Below, piece by piece: positions 49,144 through 59,002 of a stretch of DNA of 64,000 bases; position 1 is the first letter of the stretch, and the number at the start of each line of letters is the position of its first letter. Below the pieces are notes generated by a model. The model had not been told where the DNA came from, did not search any database, and was given only the letters and a program-made list of their open reading frames with translations. Source of the DNA: Gordonia prachuapensis (GTDB lineage Bacteria; Actinomycetota; Actinomycetes; Mycobacteriales; Mycobacteriaceae). The position numbers were made by a program, and so were the translations under genes. The stretch is from assembly GCF_036350515.1 (NCBI RefSeq), contig NZ_JAZDUE010000014.1:104214-168213 (forward strand), written 5' to 3'.

Positions 49144-50403
49144 TCAGGCGACGGCGGGCCAGGGCCGACCGTGCGGGATGACCTCGGCGGCGAGACCGGT
49201 GGCGGGATCGGCGACGGCGCCGACATGGGCCGCCAGCGACGGATCGATCCACTCGGACCCGGCGAGCACGTAGGGCGGCTGCGCCGTGATGCGCTCGGTG
49301 AGGACATATCCCGACGCCGCGGTGATCTCGGCGAGCACATCCAGATTGGGCCACGGACGCTCCGGGTTGACGTGGTCGGGGGTCAGCGGCGACACACCAC
49401 CCCAGTCGTCGATGCCGGACGCGATCAACGCGGCGCATTCCTCGCCGGACACCAGGTTCGGCGGCGCCTGCACACGCATGTGCGGTCCGAGCACGATCCG
49501 GGCCACCGCGACCGCGGCGAGGAACTCGCTCATCTCGGCATCCGGGGTGCCGCGCATCGCCGTGTCCGGCTTGGCGCGGAAGTTCTGCACGATGACCTCC
49601 TGAATGTGACCGTGGCGTCGGTGCACATCGCGGAGCGCGAGAATCGACTCGGCCCGTTCGGTCAACGACTCCCCGATCCCGACGAGGATTCCGGTCGTGA
49701 ACGGGATGCGTTCGGCTCCTGCGTCATTCAGCACCTGCAGCCGGACGGCCGGGTCCTTGTCCGGACTGCCGTAGTGCGGCTGCCCCTTCTCGGTGAACAG
49801 ACGGCGCGACGTCGTCTCGAGCATCATGCCCATCGACGGGGCCACCGGCCGGAGTTCGGCCATCTCTGCGGCACTCATCACACCCGGATTGAGATGCGGC
49901 AGCAGACCGGTCTCTTCGAGGACGGCGACCGCAGCCGCGCGCACGTAGTCGAGGGTCGAGCTGTAGCCGCGGGCGGCGAGCCACTCGCCGGCCTGCGCCC
50001 ATCGCGCCTCCGGCCGGTCACCCAGGGTGAACAACGCTTCCTTACAGCCGAGAGATGCGCCTTTGCGGGCGATCTCGAGGACCTCGTCGATCTCGAGATA
50101 CATGCCCTGGCCGTCACGGGCCAGCTTTCCGGGGACGGTGACGAACGTGCAGTAGTGGCAGCGGTCCCGACACAACCGGGTCAGCGGGACGAAAACCTTG
50201 CGGGAATAGGTGATCTGACGCGCGCGGCCTGCCGCGGACAACCCGGCGTCGCGGACCGTCGAGGCGATTGCCTGCAACGCGACGAGGTCGTTTCCGGTCA
50301 CGCCGAGCAAAGTCACGATCTGGTCGATGTCCGGCTCGGCATTCTCGGCGGCGGACAGCGCGTTCTCCATCGGCGCCGTCCGGTGGTTCTCGATGTCGGT
50401 CAT
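49144..50403 (-). CDS. cofG: Fo synthase subunit 1 (CofG), stand-alone
   Basis: CofG is a radical-SAM enzyme that, with CofH, makes the deazaflavin Fo from a tyrosine-derived group and a pyrimidine. This 419-residue protein closely follows the N-terminal half of mycobacterial FbiC: ITYSRKVFVPLTRLCRDRCH, with cysteines 78, 82 and 85 (CxxxCxxC) for the [4Fe-4S] cluster, GCKEALFTLGDRPEARW, PVAPSMGMMLETTSRRLF, and APPNLVSGEECAALI. Unlike FbiC it ends after this half. ATG at 50403 overlaps the monooxygenase stop, making it third in a coupled operon. Confidence 0.95.
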   Translation of the reverse strand: MTDIENHRTAPMENALSAAENAEPDIDQIVTLLGVTGNDLVALQAIASTVRDAGLSAAGRARQITYSRKVFVPLTRLCRDRCHYCTFVTVPGKLARDGQGMYLEIDEVLEIARKGASLGCKEALFTLGDRPEARWAQAGEWLAARGYSSTLDYVRAAAVAVLEETGLLPHLNPGVMSAAEMAELRPVAPSMGMMLETTSRRLFTEKGQPHYGSPDKDPAVRLQVLNDAGAERIPFTTGILVGIGESLTERAESILALRDVHRRHGHIQEVIVQNFRAKPDTAMRGTPDAEMSEFLAAVAVARIVLGPHMRVQAPPNLVSGEECAALIASGIDDWGGVSPLTPDHVNPERPWPNLDVLAEITAASGYVLTERITAQPPYVLAGSEWIDPSLAAHVGAVADPATGLAAEVIPHGRPWPAVA

Positions 50404-51905
50404 CGGTGCTGACCTCCCTCGTAGACGTGTGTGGACTCGACCAGATACGGCCCGGGATCGAAGGTGCCGTTGCGTTCGCGAAACGACGCCGCGGTCCCCG
50501 GCCACAGCAATGTGAGCCGCCCACTGCGTGAGTCCACGTACCAACTGTCGCAACCCGTCAGCCAGACGGTGGATGCGCTCCGCCGATCGATCTCGCGGGT
50601 GTAGCCGTCCTCGGCCGCAGCGGTCACCTCCATCGATCGGATGTCATTGTGCGCCAGGTGATCCAATGCACCCAGGACGTAGTCGAGTTGCGTCTCGATC
50701 ATGTAGATCGCCGAATTGTGGCCGAGGGCCGCGTTCGGGCCGTCGAGGACGAACATGTTCGGGAACCCGTGTACGGCGGTGGATGCGTAGGACACCATGC
50801 CGGCAGACCAGTGATCCGCGAGCACGATCCCGTCGCGGCCCCGGACACGCGCGGCGGCCGGCGGCCGGGTGGCCTCGAAGCCGGTGGCCATGACGAGCAC
50901 GTCGAGATCGTAGGTGTGGCCGCTGACGGCACGTGCCTTGCATTCGGTGACCGACTCGAGTGCGCTCGGCTCGAACACCACGTTGTGCCGTTGCAGCGCC
51001 GGATAGAAGTCGTCGCTGAGCAGGATTCGCTTGCAACCGATCTCGTAGTCGGGGGTGAGCGCCTCGCGTAACGCGGGCCGGTCGACCTGGTGGTGCAGGT
51101 GGCCGAGTGCGCGATCCCGGATCACGTCGATGTCGGGGTGCAGGCCGAGGCGTTGGCGAAACGCGCGATCGGCGTCGACGAGGAGGTCCTCGCGCACGGC
51201 TCGAGCATGATCGGGGACGCTGAGTTCGGCCCGCTCCGCGGCGGTGAACCTCCGGTCCTCACGCGGCACCACATACGGTGGCGTCCGGGAGAACACGACG
51301 AGTTCTTCGGCTTCCTCGGCGAGGTGCGGGATGACCTGGACCGCCGACGCGCCGGTGCCGACGACACCGATCAGTTCGCCGCCGGACAACAGGTCGTCGC
51401 GCCACTGCGCGGTGTGAACCACGGTGCCGGTGAATGATTCGAGGCCGTCGATGTCCGGGACATACGGCTCCGACAGGCGCCCGACGGCCATCACCAGCAC
51501 TCGGGCGCGGACCGCTCCCGCCGCTGTGTCCAATTCCCATTGGGCCCCGGCCTGATCCCAGCGCGCTTCGCGGAGTTCACAATTCAGCCGGACGTGCGGC
51601 GTCAGGCCTTCGTCGACCACCGTCTGCTCGAGGTAACGGCGGATGTCGGCGCCACGCGGGTAGAGGGTCTCCCAATCCCACGGCGGCCGAAAGGAGAACG
51701 AGTACAGGTGAGCCGGGATGTCGCAGGCGATCCCCGGATAGGTGTTGTCGCGCCACGTTCCGCCGACACCGCCGGAGCGCTCGAGGACCACGAAGGACTC
51801 ATGCCCGCGCCGGGCGAGCTGGGTCGCCATGCCGATTCCCGCGAAGCCGGCGCCGACGATCACGACGTCGACGTCGCTGATCGGGGCGTTGAGGCCCGCG
51901 GTCAC
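50400..51905 (-). CDS. Baeyer-Villiger-type flavin monooxygenase inside the Fo synthase operon
   Basis: A 501-residue class B flavoprotein monooxygenase. FAD loop VIVGAGFAGIGMATQL is at residues 16-31; GGTWRDNTYPGIACDIPAHL near 48 is typical; FTGTVVHTAQW at 158-168 fits the Baeyer-Villiger fingerprint FxGxxxHxxxW; GVVGTGASAVQVIP near 180 is the NADPH loop; and VLVMATGFEATRP is the third motif. It should insert oxygen next to a carbonyl or oxidise a heteroatom, but its substrate is unknown. GTG at 51905 overlaps the CofH-like stop and its own stop overlaps cofG's start, so it is made with both. Confidence 0.92.
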   Translation of the reverse strand: MTAGLNAPISDVDVVIVGAGFAGIGMATQLARRGHESFVVLERSGGVGGTWRDNTYPGIACDIPAHLYSFSFRPPWDWETLYPRGADIRRYLEQTVVDEGLTPHVRLNCELREARWDQAGAQWELDTAAGAVRARVLVMAVGRLSEPYVPDIDGLESFTGTVVHTAQWRDDLLSGGELIGVVGTGASAVQVIPHLAEEAEELVVFSRTPPYVVPREDRRFTAAERAELSVPDHARAVREDLLVDADRAFRQRLGLHPDIDVIRDRALGHLHHQVDRPALREALTPDYEIGCKRILLSDDFYPALQRHNVVFEPSALESVTECKARAVSGHTYDLDVLVMATGFEATRPPAAARVRGRDGIVLADHWSAGMVSYASTAVHGFPNMFVLDGPNAALGHNSAIYMIETQLDYVLGALDHLAHNDIRSMEVTAAAEDGYTREIDRRSASTVWLTGCDSWYVDSRSGRLTLLWPGTAASFRERNGTFDPGPYLVESTHVYEGGQHR

Positions 51906-53026
51906 CGGCGTACCTGCGGGATCGCCAGGATGCGGTCGACAGGCGGGTCGGCATAACCGGTGGTCCGTTGACGCGGTGTGCGTCCGGCCCGGCCCGCGAT
52001 GTCGACCAGGTCGTCGACCTGCAGTACACGGCCTGCCTCCTGCCCCGCCCCGGGCATCAGCTCTCCGTCGATGAGCAGTCCACCGAGGTCGTCGACGCCG
52101 CCGTCGAGGAGCACTTCGGTGGTCTGCGGGTCGTGCTTGGTCCATGCGACCTGCAGGTGGTCGATGCTCCCGAGCAGGAGCAACCGGGCGACGGCATGAA
52201 CGGCCCGGGTCTCGCGTTGCGACGCGGTGCGCACGGCCTCGCCCCTGCGGTGCGGTGGGGCGTTCTCGGGCAACAGCGGCATGAGGATGAGTTCTGTGAA
52301 ACCGCCTGTCCGACTCTGGATCTCGGCCAGCAGGCGCAAGTGTTCAACCTGGTGGCGCGGTGTCTCGACATGGCCGTAGAGCATCGTCGCGGTCGAGAAC
52401 AACCCGACCTGGTGGGCCGTCTCGATCGTCGACACCCAGTCGGCGACGCCGAGGGCCTCACCTCCGGACAGGTGGGCGCGGACGTCCTCGTCGAGGATCT
52501 GTGCGGCGGTACCGGGCACGGAACCCAACCCCGCCGAGTGGGCGCTCCGGAGGAAGTCGGCGACGGAGACACCCATCCGTGTGGCGGCGTCGCGGATCTC
52601 GGGTGGGCGGAATGCGTGCAGGTGCATCGTGGGTGCCGCTGCGTGGATCTCCTCGATCAGTCGCAGGTACCCGTCGGCGGGAGCGTCCACCGGGAGCGGA
52701 CCCTGAAGACAGATCTCGGTGGCACCGAGACGCCACGCCTCGTCGACCAGCTCCGGCACCGTCGGGACGTCGGCCCGCCCGGCCGCGACGACGGCGGTGT
52801 CGAGATTGCGGTTGACCACGAACGTCAGGGTGTCCGTCGGGGTGACCGCACGTCGGGCGGCGTCGGCGAGTGCGCAGAGTTCGTCGAGTTCTGTGCCGGA
52901 CGCACCCAGCAGCGCCACCCACTCGTCGTCCGTGAGCGACGCCGGATCGTCGGCGACGTGACGTAGTGCTTCCCGGGCTGCCCCCACCGCGGCGTGCGCG
53001 TCCCGAGCCCACTCCCGCAGGACCAT
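51902..53026 (-). CDS. CofH homologue lacking the radical-SAM cysteine cluster
   Basis: A 374-residue protein colinear with the CofH half of FbiC: TFVVNRN, GATEICLQGPLPVDAPADGY, MHLHAFRPPEIRDAATRMGV, SVPGTAAQILDEDVRAHLSG, MLYGHVETPRHQVEHLRLL, EIQSRTGGFTELILMPLLPE, and GRTPRQRTTGYA. In CofH, VNRN is followed by the CxxxCxxC cluster; here residues 75-90 read LDTAVVAAGRADVPTV with no cysteine, and only two cysteines (51 and 106) exist in the whole protein. It therefore cannot hold the [4Fe-4S] cluster. The frame is otherwise intact, so a new function is likely. Leaderless ATG at 53026. Confidence 0.9.
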   Translation of the reverse strand: MVLREWARDAHAAVGAAREALRHVADDPASLTDDEWVALLGASGTELDELCALADAARRAVTPTDTLTFVVNRNLDTAVVAAGRADVPTVPELVDEAWRLGATEICLQGPLPVDAPADGYLRLIEEIHAAAPTMHLHAFRPPEIRDAATRMGVSVADFLRSAHSAGLGSVPGTAAQILDEDVRAHLSGGEALGVADWVSTIETAHQVGLFSTATMLYGHVETPRHQVEHLRLLAEIQSRTGGFTELILMPLLPENAPPHRRGEAVRTASQRETRAVHAVARLLLLGSIDHLQVAWTKHDPQTTEVLLDGGVDDLGGLLIDGELMPGAGQEAGRVLQVDDLVDIAGRAGRTPRQRTTGYADPPVDRILAIPQVRR

Positions 53027-53032
53027 TCCCTC

Positions 53033-53038
53033 ACTCTA
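53033..53038 (-). promoter_or_regulatory. -10 hexamer TAGAGT for the CofH-like/monooxygenase/cofG operon
   Basis: TAGAGT ends six bases before ATG at 53026, within the 70-bp gap after the mshB-linked membrane gene. The three-gene operon therefore seems to have its own promoter. Confidence 0.55.
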
Positions 53039-53096
53039 ACCGCACCCGCGGATGCCCCGATGACCCCCGTTCCCGCCGGGAGGTGGGGGCGGCACC

Positions 53097-53477
53097 TCAG
53101 GTCCGCGCGTCGTGGGGCACCGGCAGCCGACCGGACCAGACCAGCGCGGCGGGCAGGCCCGCGCCGATCGCGAGCAGGCCGAGGGTGGGGAGCAGCAGAC
53201 TGCCGTCGGGCTGCAGCGCGACATCCCCGCCCGGTCCCGGGAACCCGCCGACGACCAGGGCGAGCGCCCATGCCAGCAACGGCAGGAAACGTCCCGGCCC
53301 GGCGGTGAACCCGGCAGCAAGCCAGAGCAACACGCAGTTGACGAGTCCCGCGATGATGGCGGCCACCGGGATCGCCATGCCACCGAAACGCAGGTACCCG
53401 AACGCAACCGACATCACCCCGACCACGAAGCCGTCGACGACGAGCATCCCCAGCATGACGCGATCGATGGGTCGCAT
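53097..53477 (-). CDS. small membrane protein following mshB (Rv1171-like)
   Basis: A 126-residue protein with four predicted transmembrane helices: VMLGMLVVDGFVVGVMSVAF, IPVAAIIAGLVNCVLLWLAA, RFLPLLAWALALVVGGFPGP and LLLPTLGLLAIGAGLPAALV. No catalytic motif. Its ATG shares a base with the mshB stop (TGATG), so it is translated with mshB, as in M. tuberculosis. Function unknown. Confidence 0.85.
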   Translation of the reverse strand: MRPIDRVMLGMLVVDGFVVGVMSVAFGYLRFGGMAIPVAAIIAGLVNCVLLWLAAGFTAGPGRFLPLLAWALALVVGGFPGPGGDVALQPDGSLLLPTLGLLAIGAGLPAALVWSGRLPVPHDART

Positions 53478-54367
53478 CAGTCGACCGCCGCGAAGAGGTC
53501 GGCCTCACGTCCGCCCGGCTCTCGCCGAACCGGCGAGGTGAGGATGAAATGTTCGCGATCGAAGATCGGCTGCAGGATGTTGTTCGACAGTGCGTATTCG
53601 GTGCCCGACGGCGCGACGGTCACCTGGGTGGCGTGGGCGCGCAGCGCGGCCGCCTTGCGCTCGACGAAGTCCCGGACGTCGATCTCGGTGGTGATCGCCG
53701 AGTCCACGTGACTCGGCAGATCGTCCGGAGCCGGCAGTGTCCAACCGTCGGGCACCCGCCCGGCGGCAGCAGCGAGTCCCGATTCGAGCGCGGAACGTTC
53801 GGAGACCGATTCATAGACCTTGGGAGGCCTCGACGATCCGGTCGCGAGCCGGTCACGTACCCGGGGCATGGCTGCGACGGTCGTCTCGTGGACGAGTTTG
53901 TGGTCGGGGTGACCGTAGGTCCCGGCGTTGTCGTAGGTGACGACGACGTCCGGCCCGAACGCGACGATCTCCTCGACGAGAGTGGCAACGACGTCGTCGA
54001 ATACCGCCTGCACCAGCGCTCGCGGGTGTTCGGCGGACGGCGCCCCGGCCATCCCGGAGTCCCGCCAATGGCCCACGCCGCCGAGGAACCGCGGGCGTAG
54101 CGGGGCACTGCCGGACGGGCTCAACGCCGCGAGCGCGCGGGTCAGTTCGGCGATGCGGTAGCCGCCGAGCTGGTCGGCGCCGCCGTCGGCAGCCAGTTGA
54201 GCCCACTCGTCGCCGATGACCTCGCCCTCCTCGCCCAGGGTGAACGTCAGCACACGGACGTCGACCCCCTCGGCGAGGTAGCGGGCGATCGTGCCGCCGG
54301 TCATGATCGTCTCGTCGTCGGGATGCGCGTGCAGCAACAGGAGCCGACGCGGGGCCACCTCGCTCAT
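53477..54367 (-). CDS. mshB: GlcNAc-inositol deacetylase of mycothiol synthesis
   Basis: MshB removes acetate from GlcNAc-inositol, the second committed step to mycothiol. The 296-residue LmbE-type metallohydrolase has LLLHAHPDDETIMTGGTIAR with zinc ligands and catalytic Asp (HPDD), then YDNAGTYGHPDHKLVHETTV with the third zinc His (HPDH). ATG at 54367 overlaps the lpqW stop as ATGA, which decides it over the GTG at 54379. Order lpqW-mshB-membrane gene follows M. tuberculosis with an intervening set removed. Confidence 0.95.
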   Translation of the reverse strand: MSEVAPRRLLLLHAHPDDETIMTGGTIARYLAEGVDVRVLTFTLGEEGEVIGDEWAQLAADGGADQLGGYRIAELTRALAALSPSGSAPLRPRFLGGVGHWRDSGMAGAPSAEHPRALVQAVFDDVVATLVEEIVAFGPDVVVTYDNAGTYGHPDHKLVHETTVAAMPRVRDRLATGSSRPPKVYESVSERSALESGLAAAAGRVPDGWTLPAPDDLPSHVDSAITTEIDVRDFVERKAAALRAHATQVTVAPSGTEYALSNNILQPIFDREHFILTSPVRREPGGREADLFAAVD

Positions 54368-56313
54368 CGCTGCTCCCACGCGACGGTGTCACCGAAGATG
54401 GCGACCTGGATCGGCCCGGACAGCGGCACCCCCACCACCTGATCGGTGAGGCCGACGAACATGCTGTCCTGATAGAGCGGCTGGTAGATGGCCTGCTCGG
54501 CCAGCAGCGGCTCGGCTTCGGTCAGCTGGGGAACGGGATCGCGGGCCGACAGCGCCTCCCGGGCCAGCTCGATCAGCCGGGGATCGCAGATACCGGAGAC
54601 ATTGCTGGCGTAGCTGTCGTCGGCGGCTCCGGCCTGTCCGGGCGCCACACTGGCCGGGGTGGGCGGCGTCGACAATGACGGCGCTGTGACCGGCTTCGGC
54701 TGATCACAGTCGACCTGGGACGCGAGTGCCGCGGCCGGGGGCACGCCGAGACCCTGCCAGCCGACCACGAGATCGACACGTGCGTTGGTGAGCGCGACCC
54801 CGTAGAGCTCACTGTTGGGCAGCGCCACGACCGTGGCCCGCACACCCTGCCCACGCAACTGGTCGACGATGTTGGAGGCGGCCGAGGTGGACCGGGGGTC
54901 GCCGCTGACGGCGCCGACCCGGACCGTCAGGTCCTCGTCGCCGCTGCGATACGGCGCGATCCCGGCCGGCAGTGGTTCCACCTCCACGCCGTCGGCGGAC
55001 TCGGTCGGTTCGGTCTGCTCGGACTCGGCATCCTCCGACCCGGGCTCCGATGTGCCCGGCGTGGCGGACGCCGACGACGGCGGGACGCTCGGCACGTCGC
55101 CGACCGGCGGTGTCGCGGCATCGTCGACGGGCACGCGCACATAGCCCTCGCCGGCGAGCAGATCGGCGATCTGGGACTCCGACGGACGACCTCGATCCAC
55201 CGGGTAATACCCGCGGTCGGTTGGCGCGAAGACGGTGTTGGCGAACGGGGTGACGATGTCGTCGCCGGCACCGGCGAGGGTGACGAGGTTCGGGTCGATC
55301 ATGCCGAGGACGGCGCGGCGCATCGGCAGCGACCGCATCGTCTCGGTGCGCGCGTTGACGCTGATCGCCAGTGCACGCGACGTCGGGTTGCGCCGCGTCG
55401 CCAGCCCGGGGACCGCAGAGAGTTCGGCGGTGGTGGCGGGACCGGAGCTCACCGCGGCGATCGCCGTGTCCCCGGTGCGGACGGACTCCACCATCTGCGA
55501 GGCCGTTCCGGCCCGACGCAGCACCACCTGGTCGAGGGTCGGCGGTTCCATCCAGTAGCGGTCGTTGCGCACGAGCCGGACCTCGTCGCGGGTCTGGTCG
55601 ATGGAGACTATCGAGAACGGCCCGGCCGACACCGGCTTCCCGCTGTCCATCCCGGTCTGGAATCCGGCCGGGGCGCCCCGCAGGACGTGGCTGGGCAGCA
55701 GGCCGGTGAAGAGTTGACGCCACGCCGGGTAGGGCCGGGCGAAGGTCACCTGGACCTCCTTGCCGCCGGCGCCCGACTGGACGGAGTCGATCAGGCGGTA
55801 GCCCGCCGGTGCGACCACATTCGGCTGACGTGACATCTGTTGCCACAGGTAGGAGAAGTCGTCGCCGGTCACCGGGAGCCCGTCGGACCATTGGGCGTCG
55901 GTGTGGATCTGGTAGGTGACGGTGAAGGGGTCGCGCGAGGTGACCTCGGCCGAGGTGATCAGCGCCTCCTGGCGCTGCCACACGACGCCTTCCGGGGTCG
56001 CCACCGGCCGGAAGGCGCTGGGCAACGTCATCGCGGCCACCGCGGTGGTGACCGTGCCCTGGTCGGCGCCGACGTGCGGGTTGAAGCCCCCGCCGACGGA
56101 GTCGGTGGCGACGTAGATCGTCTTCTCCGTCGGGTACTCGGTCGGCGTCGGCGGCGGCGCGGTCTCCCGCACCGGCGGTGGCGGATTCGACATGCACGCC
56201 GACGCCAGCAGGACGACGGCGCCGACGAGCGCGAGGAGTCGGGCACGTCGACCCGAGAGCGCCGACGCAACTCGGGTCGCGGCCGTCAGCGGCTGCCATC
56301 GCCTCACCTGCAT
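54364..56313 (-). CDS. lpqW: lipoprotein LpqW, SBP_bac_5 family
   Basis: A 649-residue lipoprotein of the oligopeptide-binding fold that in mycobacteria directs PIM intermediates toward lipoarabinomannan. Signal peptide RRARLLALVGAVVLLASAC gives lipidated Cys 40, then a Pro-rich linker (PPPPVRETAPPPTPTEYPTE). Family segments: VGGGFNPHVGADQGTVTTAV, WSDGLPVTGDDFSYLWQQMS, DDIVTPFANTVFAPTDRGYY. An acidic low-complexity insert lies near residues 380-430 (SEPGSEDAESEQTEPTES). Start ATG at 56313 follows a G-rich sequence; it is 65 bp after typA. Confidence 0.9.
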   Translation of the reverse strand: MQVRRWQPLTAATRVASALSGRRARLLALVGAVVLLASACMSNPPPPVRETAPPPTPTEYPTEKTIYVATDSVGGGFNPHVGADQGTVTTAVAAMTLPSAFRPVATPEGVVWQRQEALITSAEVTSRDPFTVTYQIHTDAQWSDGLPVTGDDFSYLWQQMSRQPNVVAPAGYRLIDSVQSGAGGKEVQVTFARPYPAWRQLFTGLLPSHVLRGAPAGFQTGMDSGKPVSAGPFSIVSIDQTRDEVRLVRNDRYWMEPPTLDQVVLRRAGTASQMVESVRTGDTAIAAVSSGPATTAELSAVPGLATRRNPTSRALAISVNARTETMRSLPMRRAVLGMIDPNLVTLAGAGDDIVTPFANTVFAPTDRGYYPVDRGRPSESQIADLLAGEGYVRVPVDDAATPPVGDVPSVPPSSASATPGTSEPGSEDAESEQTEPTESADGVEVEPLPAGIAPYRSGDEDLTVRVGAVSGDPRSTSAASNIVDQLRGQGVRATVVALPNSELYGVALTNARVDLVVGWQGLGVPPAAALASQVDCDQPKPVTAPSLSTPPTPASVAPGQAGAADDSYASNVSGICDPRLIELAREALSARDPVPQLTEAEPLLAEQAIYQPLYQDSMFVGLTDQVVGVPLSGPIQVAIFGDTVAWEQR

Positions 56314-56378
56314 TGCCCCCACAAACTCCTCACGCGCGTCTCTCCCGCGCCCGGCCCGTGCCGGGCGCATCCGCGCGG

Positions 56379-58289
<1,911 letters not shown>

Positions 58290-58404
58290 TGAGCTCTCTT
58301 TCACTGCGATGGGTACCGGTCGATCACCGGTGGACAAGACAACGCGTACAGGGTATCGGGCGACAGGCTGAGATCGCGATCACATCACCCGGGACGGCCA
58401 AAAG

Positions 58405-58423
58405 TTAGGTAATGCTAATGTTC
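58405..58423. promoter_or_regulatory. IdeR/DtxR-like iron box
   Basis: TTAGGTAATGCTAATGTTC matches 15 of 19 positions of the IdeR/DtxR consensus TWAGGTWAGSCTWACCTWA and overlaps the -10 of the small cysteine-rich gene. IdeR with iron would cover the promoter, so the gene may be switched on by low iron. Confidence 0.55.
58416..58421 (+). promoter_or_regulatory. -10 hexamer TAATGT for the small cysteine-rich gene
   Basis: TAATGT ends seven bases before ATG at 58429, a leaderless start lying inside the iron box. Confidence 0.6.
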
Positions 58424-58428
58424 GCGAC

Positions 58429-58605
58429 ATGGGGAAGGTCGAACCGGCGACGGTCGCTGATCTGAAGCCGAAGAAGAAGTGCTGCCGAAAGTCCACCCGT
58501 TGTGTCCGGTGTCCGGTGGTGATCCATCGGATGCGCAAACTCGACGGAGATCAGATGTCCAAGAAACAGCTGTCCAAGGCGCTCAAGAAGGCCCGGGCCG
58601 CCTAG
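58429..58605 (+). CDS. 58-residue lysine- and cysteine-rich protein, likely iron-regulated
   Basis: A small gene: ATG at 58429 to TAG at 58605. The protein starts MGKVEPATVADLKPKKK, then CCRKSTRCVRCPVV with four cysteines in 12 residues, and ends with a lysine-rich helix (MSKKQLSKALKKARAA). Similar short KKKCC proteins recur in Corynebacteriales as I remember, with no known function. The cysteine cluster suits zinc or Fe-S binding; the basic tail suits nucleic acid contact. The iron box and leaderless promoter support expression. Its last 23 bases overlap the convergent mutT2. Confidence 0.75.
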   Translation: MGKVEPATVADLKPKKKCCRKSTRCVRCPVVIHRMRKLDGDQMSKKQLSKALKKARAA

Positions 58606-59002
58606 CGAGATCGACGAGCAGCTCCGGCACCCAGGCGGTGTCGGCGGGGACCAGTGATCCCTCGGCGTGGAGGCTGCGCAGTTCGTCGGCGTCGACCCAC
58701 CGCAATGCGCGATGTTCGACCGCGCGGGGTGAGCCGTCCTCGATGTACGCCCGCAGCGCGACCAACACGAGGTCGTGTCTCAGGGCCACGGATTCTCGGA
58801 GCGCCGTGCCCACCCTGACCTCCACACCGAGTTCCTCACGCAGCTCGCGCCGCAGCGCCGACTCGGGACTCTCCCCCAGCTCCGCCTTTCCACCCGGGAG
58901 CTCCCACAGGCCGTCGACCTCGGCAGGGTAGCCGCGCTGCGCGAGCAGGAGACGCCGATCCGCCACGATCGCGCCTGCAACCACGACACGGCGGGCGGTC
59001 AT
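58583..59002 (-). CDS. mutT2: 8-oxo-dGTPase/CTPase-type MutT2
   Basis: A 139-residue Nudix enzyme of nucleotide-pool sanitation. The Nudix box runs through GGKAELGESPESALRREL and REELGVEV (about residues 37-60) with REELG intact; LAQRGYPAEVDGLWELPGGK before it is typical of MutT. ATG at 59002 overlaps the thiQ stop as ATGA, so it is the last gene of the thiamine transporter transcript. Synteny with Rv1160 near typA supports MutT2. Confidence 0.88.
   Translation of the reverse strand: MTARRVVVAGAIVADRRLLLAQRGYPAEVDGLWELPGGKAELGESPESALRRELREELGVEVRVGTALRESVALRHDLVLVALRAYIEDGSPRAVEHRALRWVDADELRSLHAEGSLVPADTAWVPELLVDLARRPGPS

Noticed and set aside
49144..53026. A single fused fbiC gene broken by frameshift or insertion
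   Set aside because: CofH-like precedes CofG in transcription order, the reverse of FbiC, and all three genes have clean coupled starts and stops.
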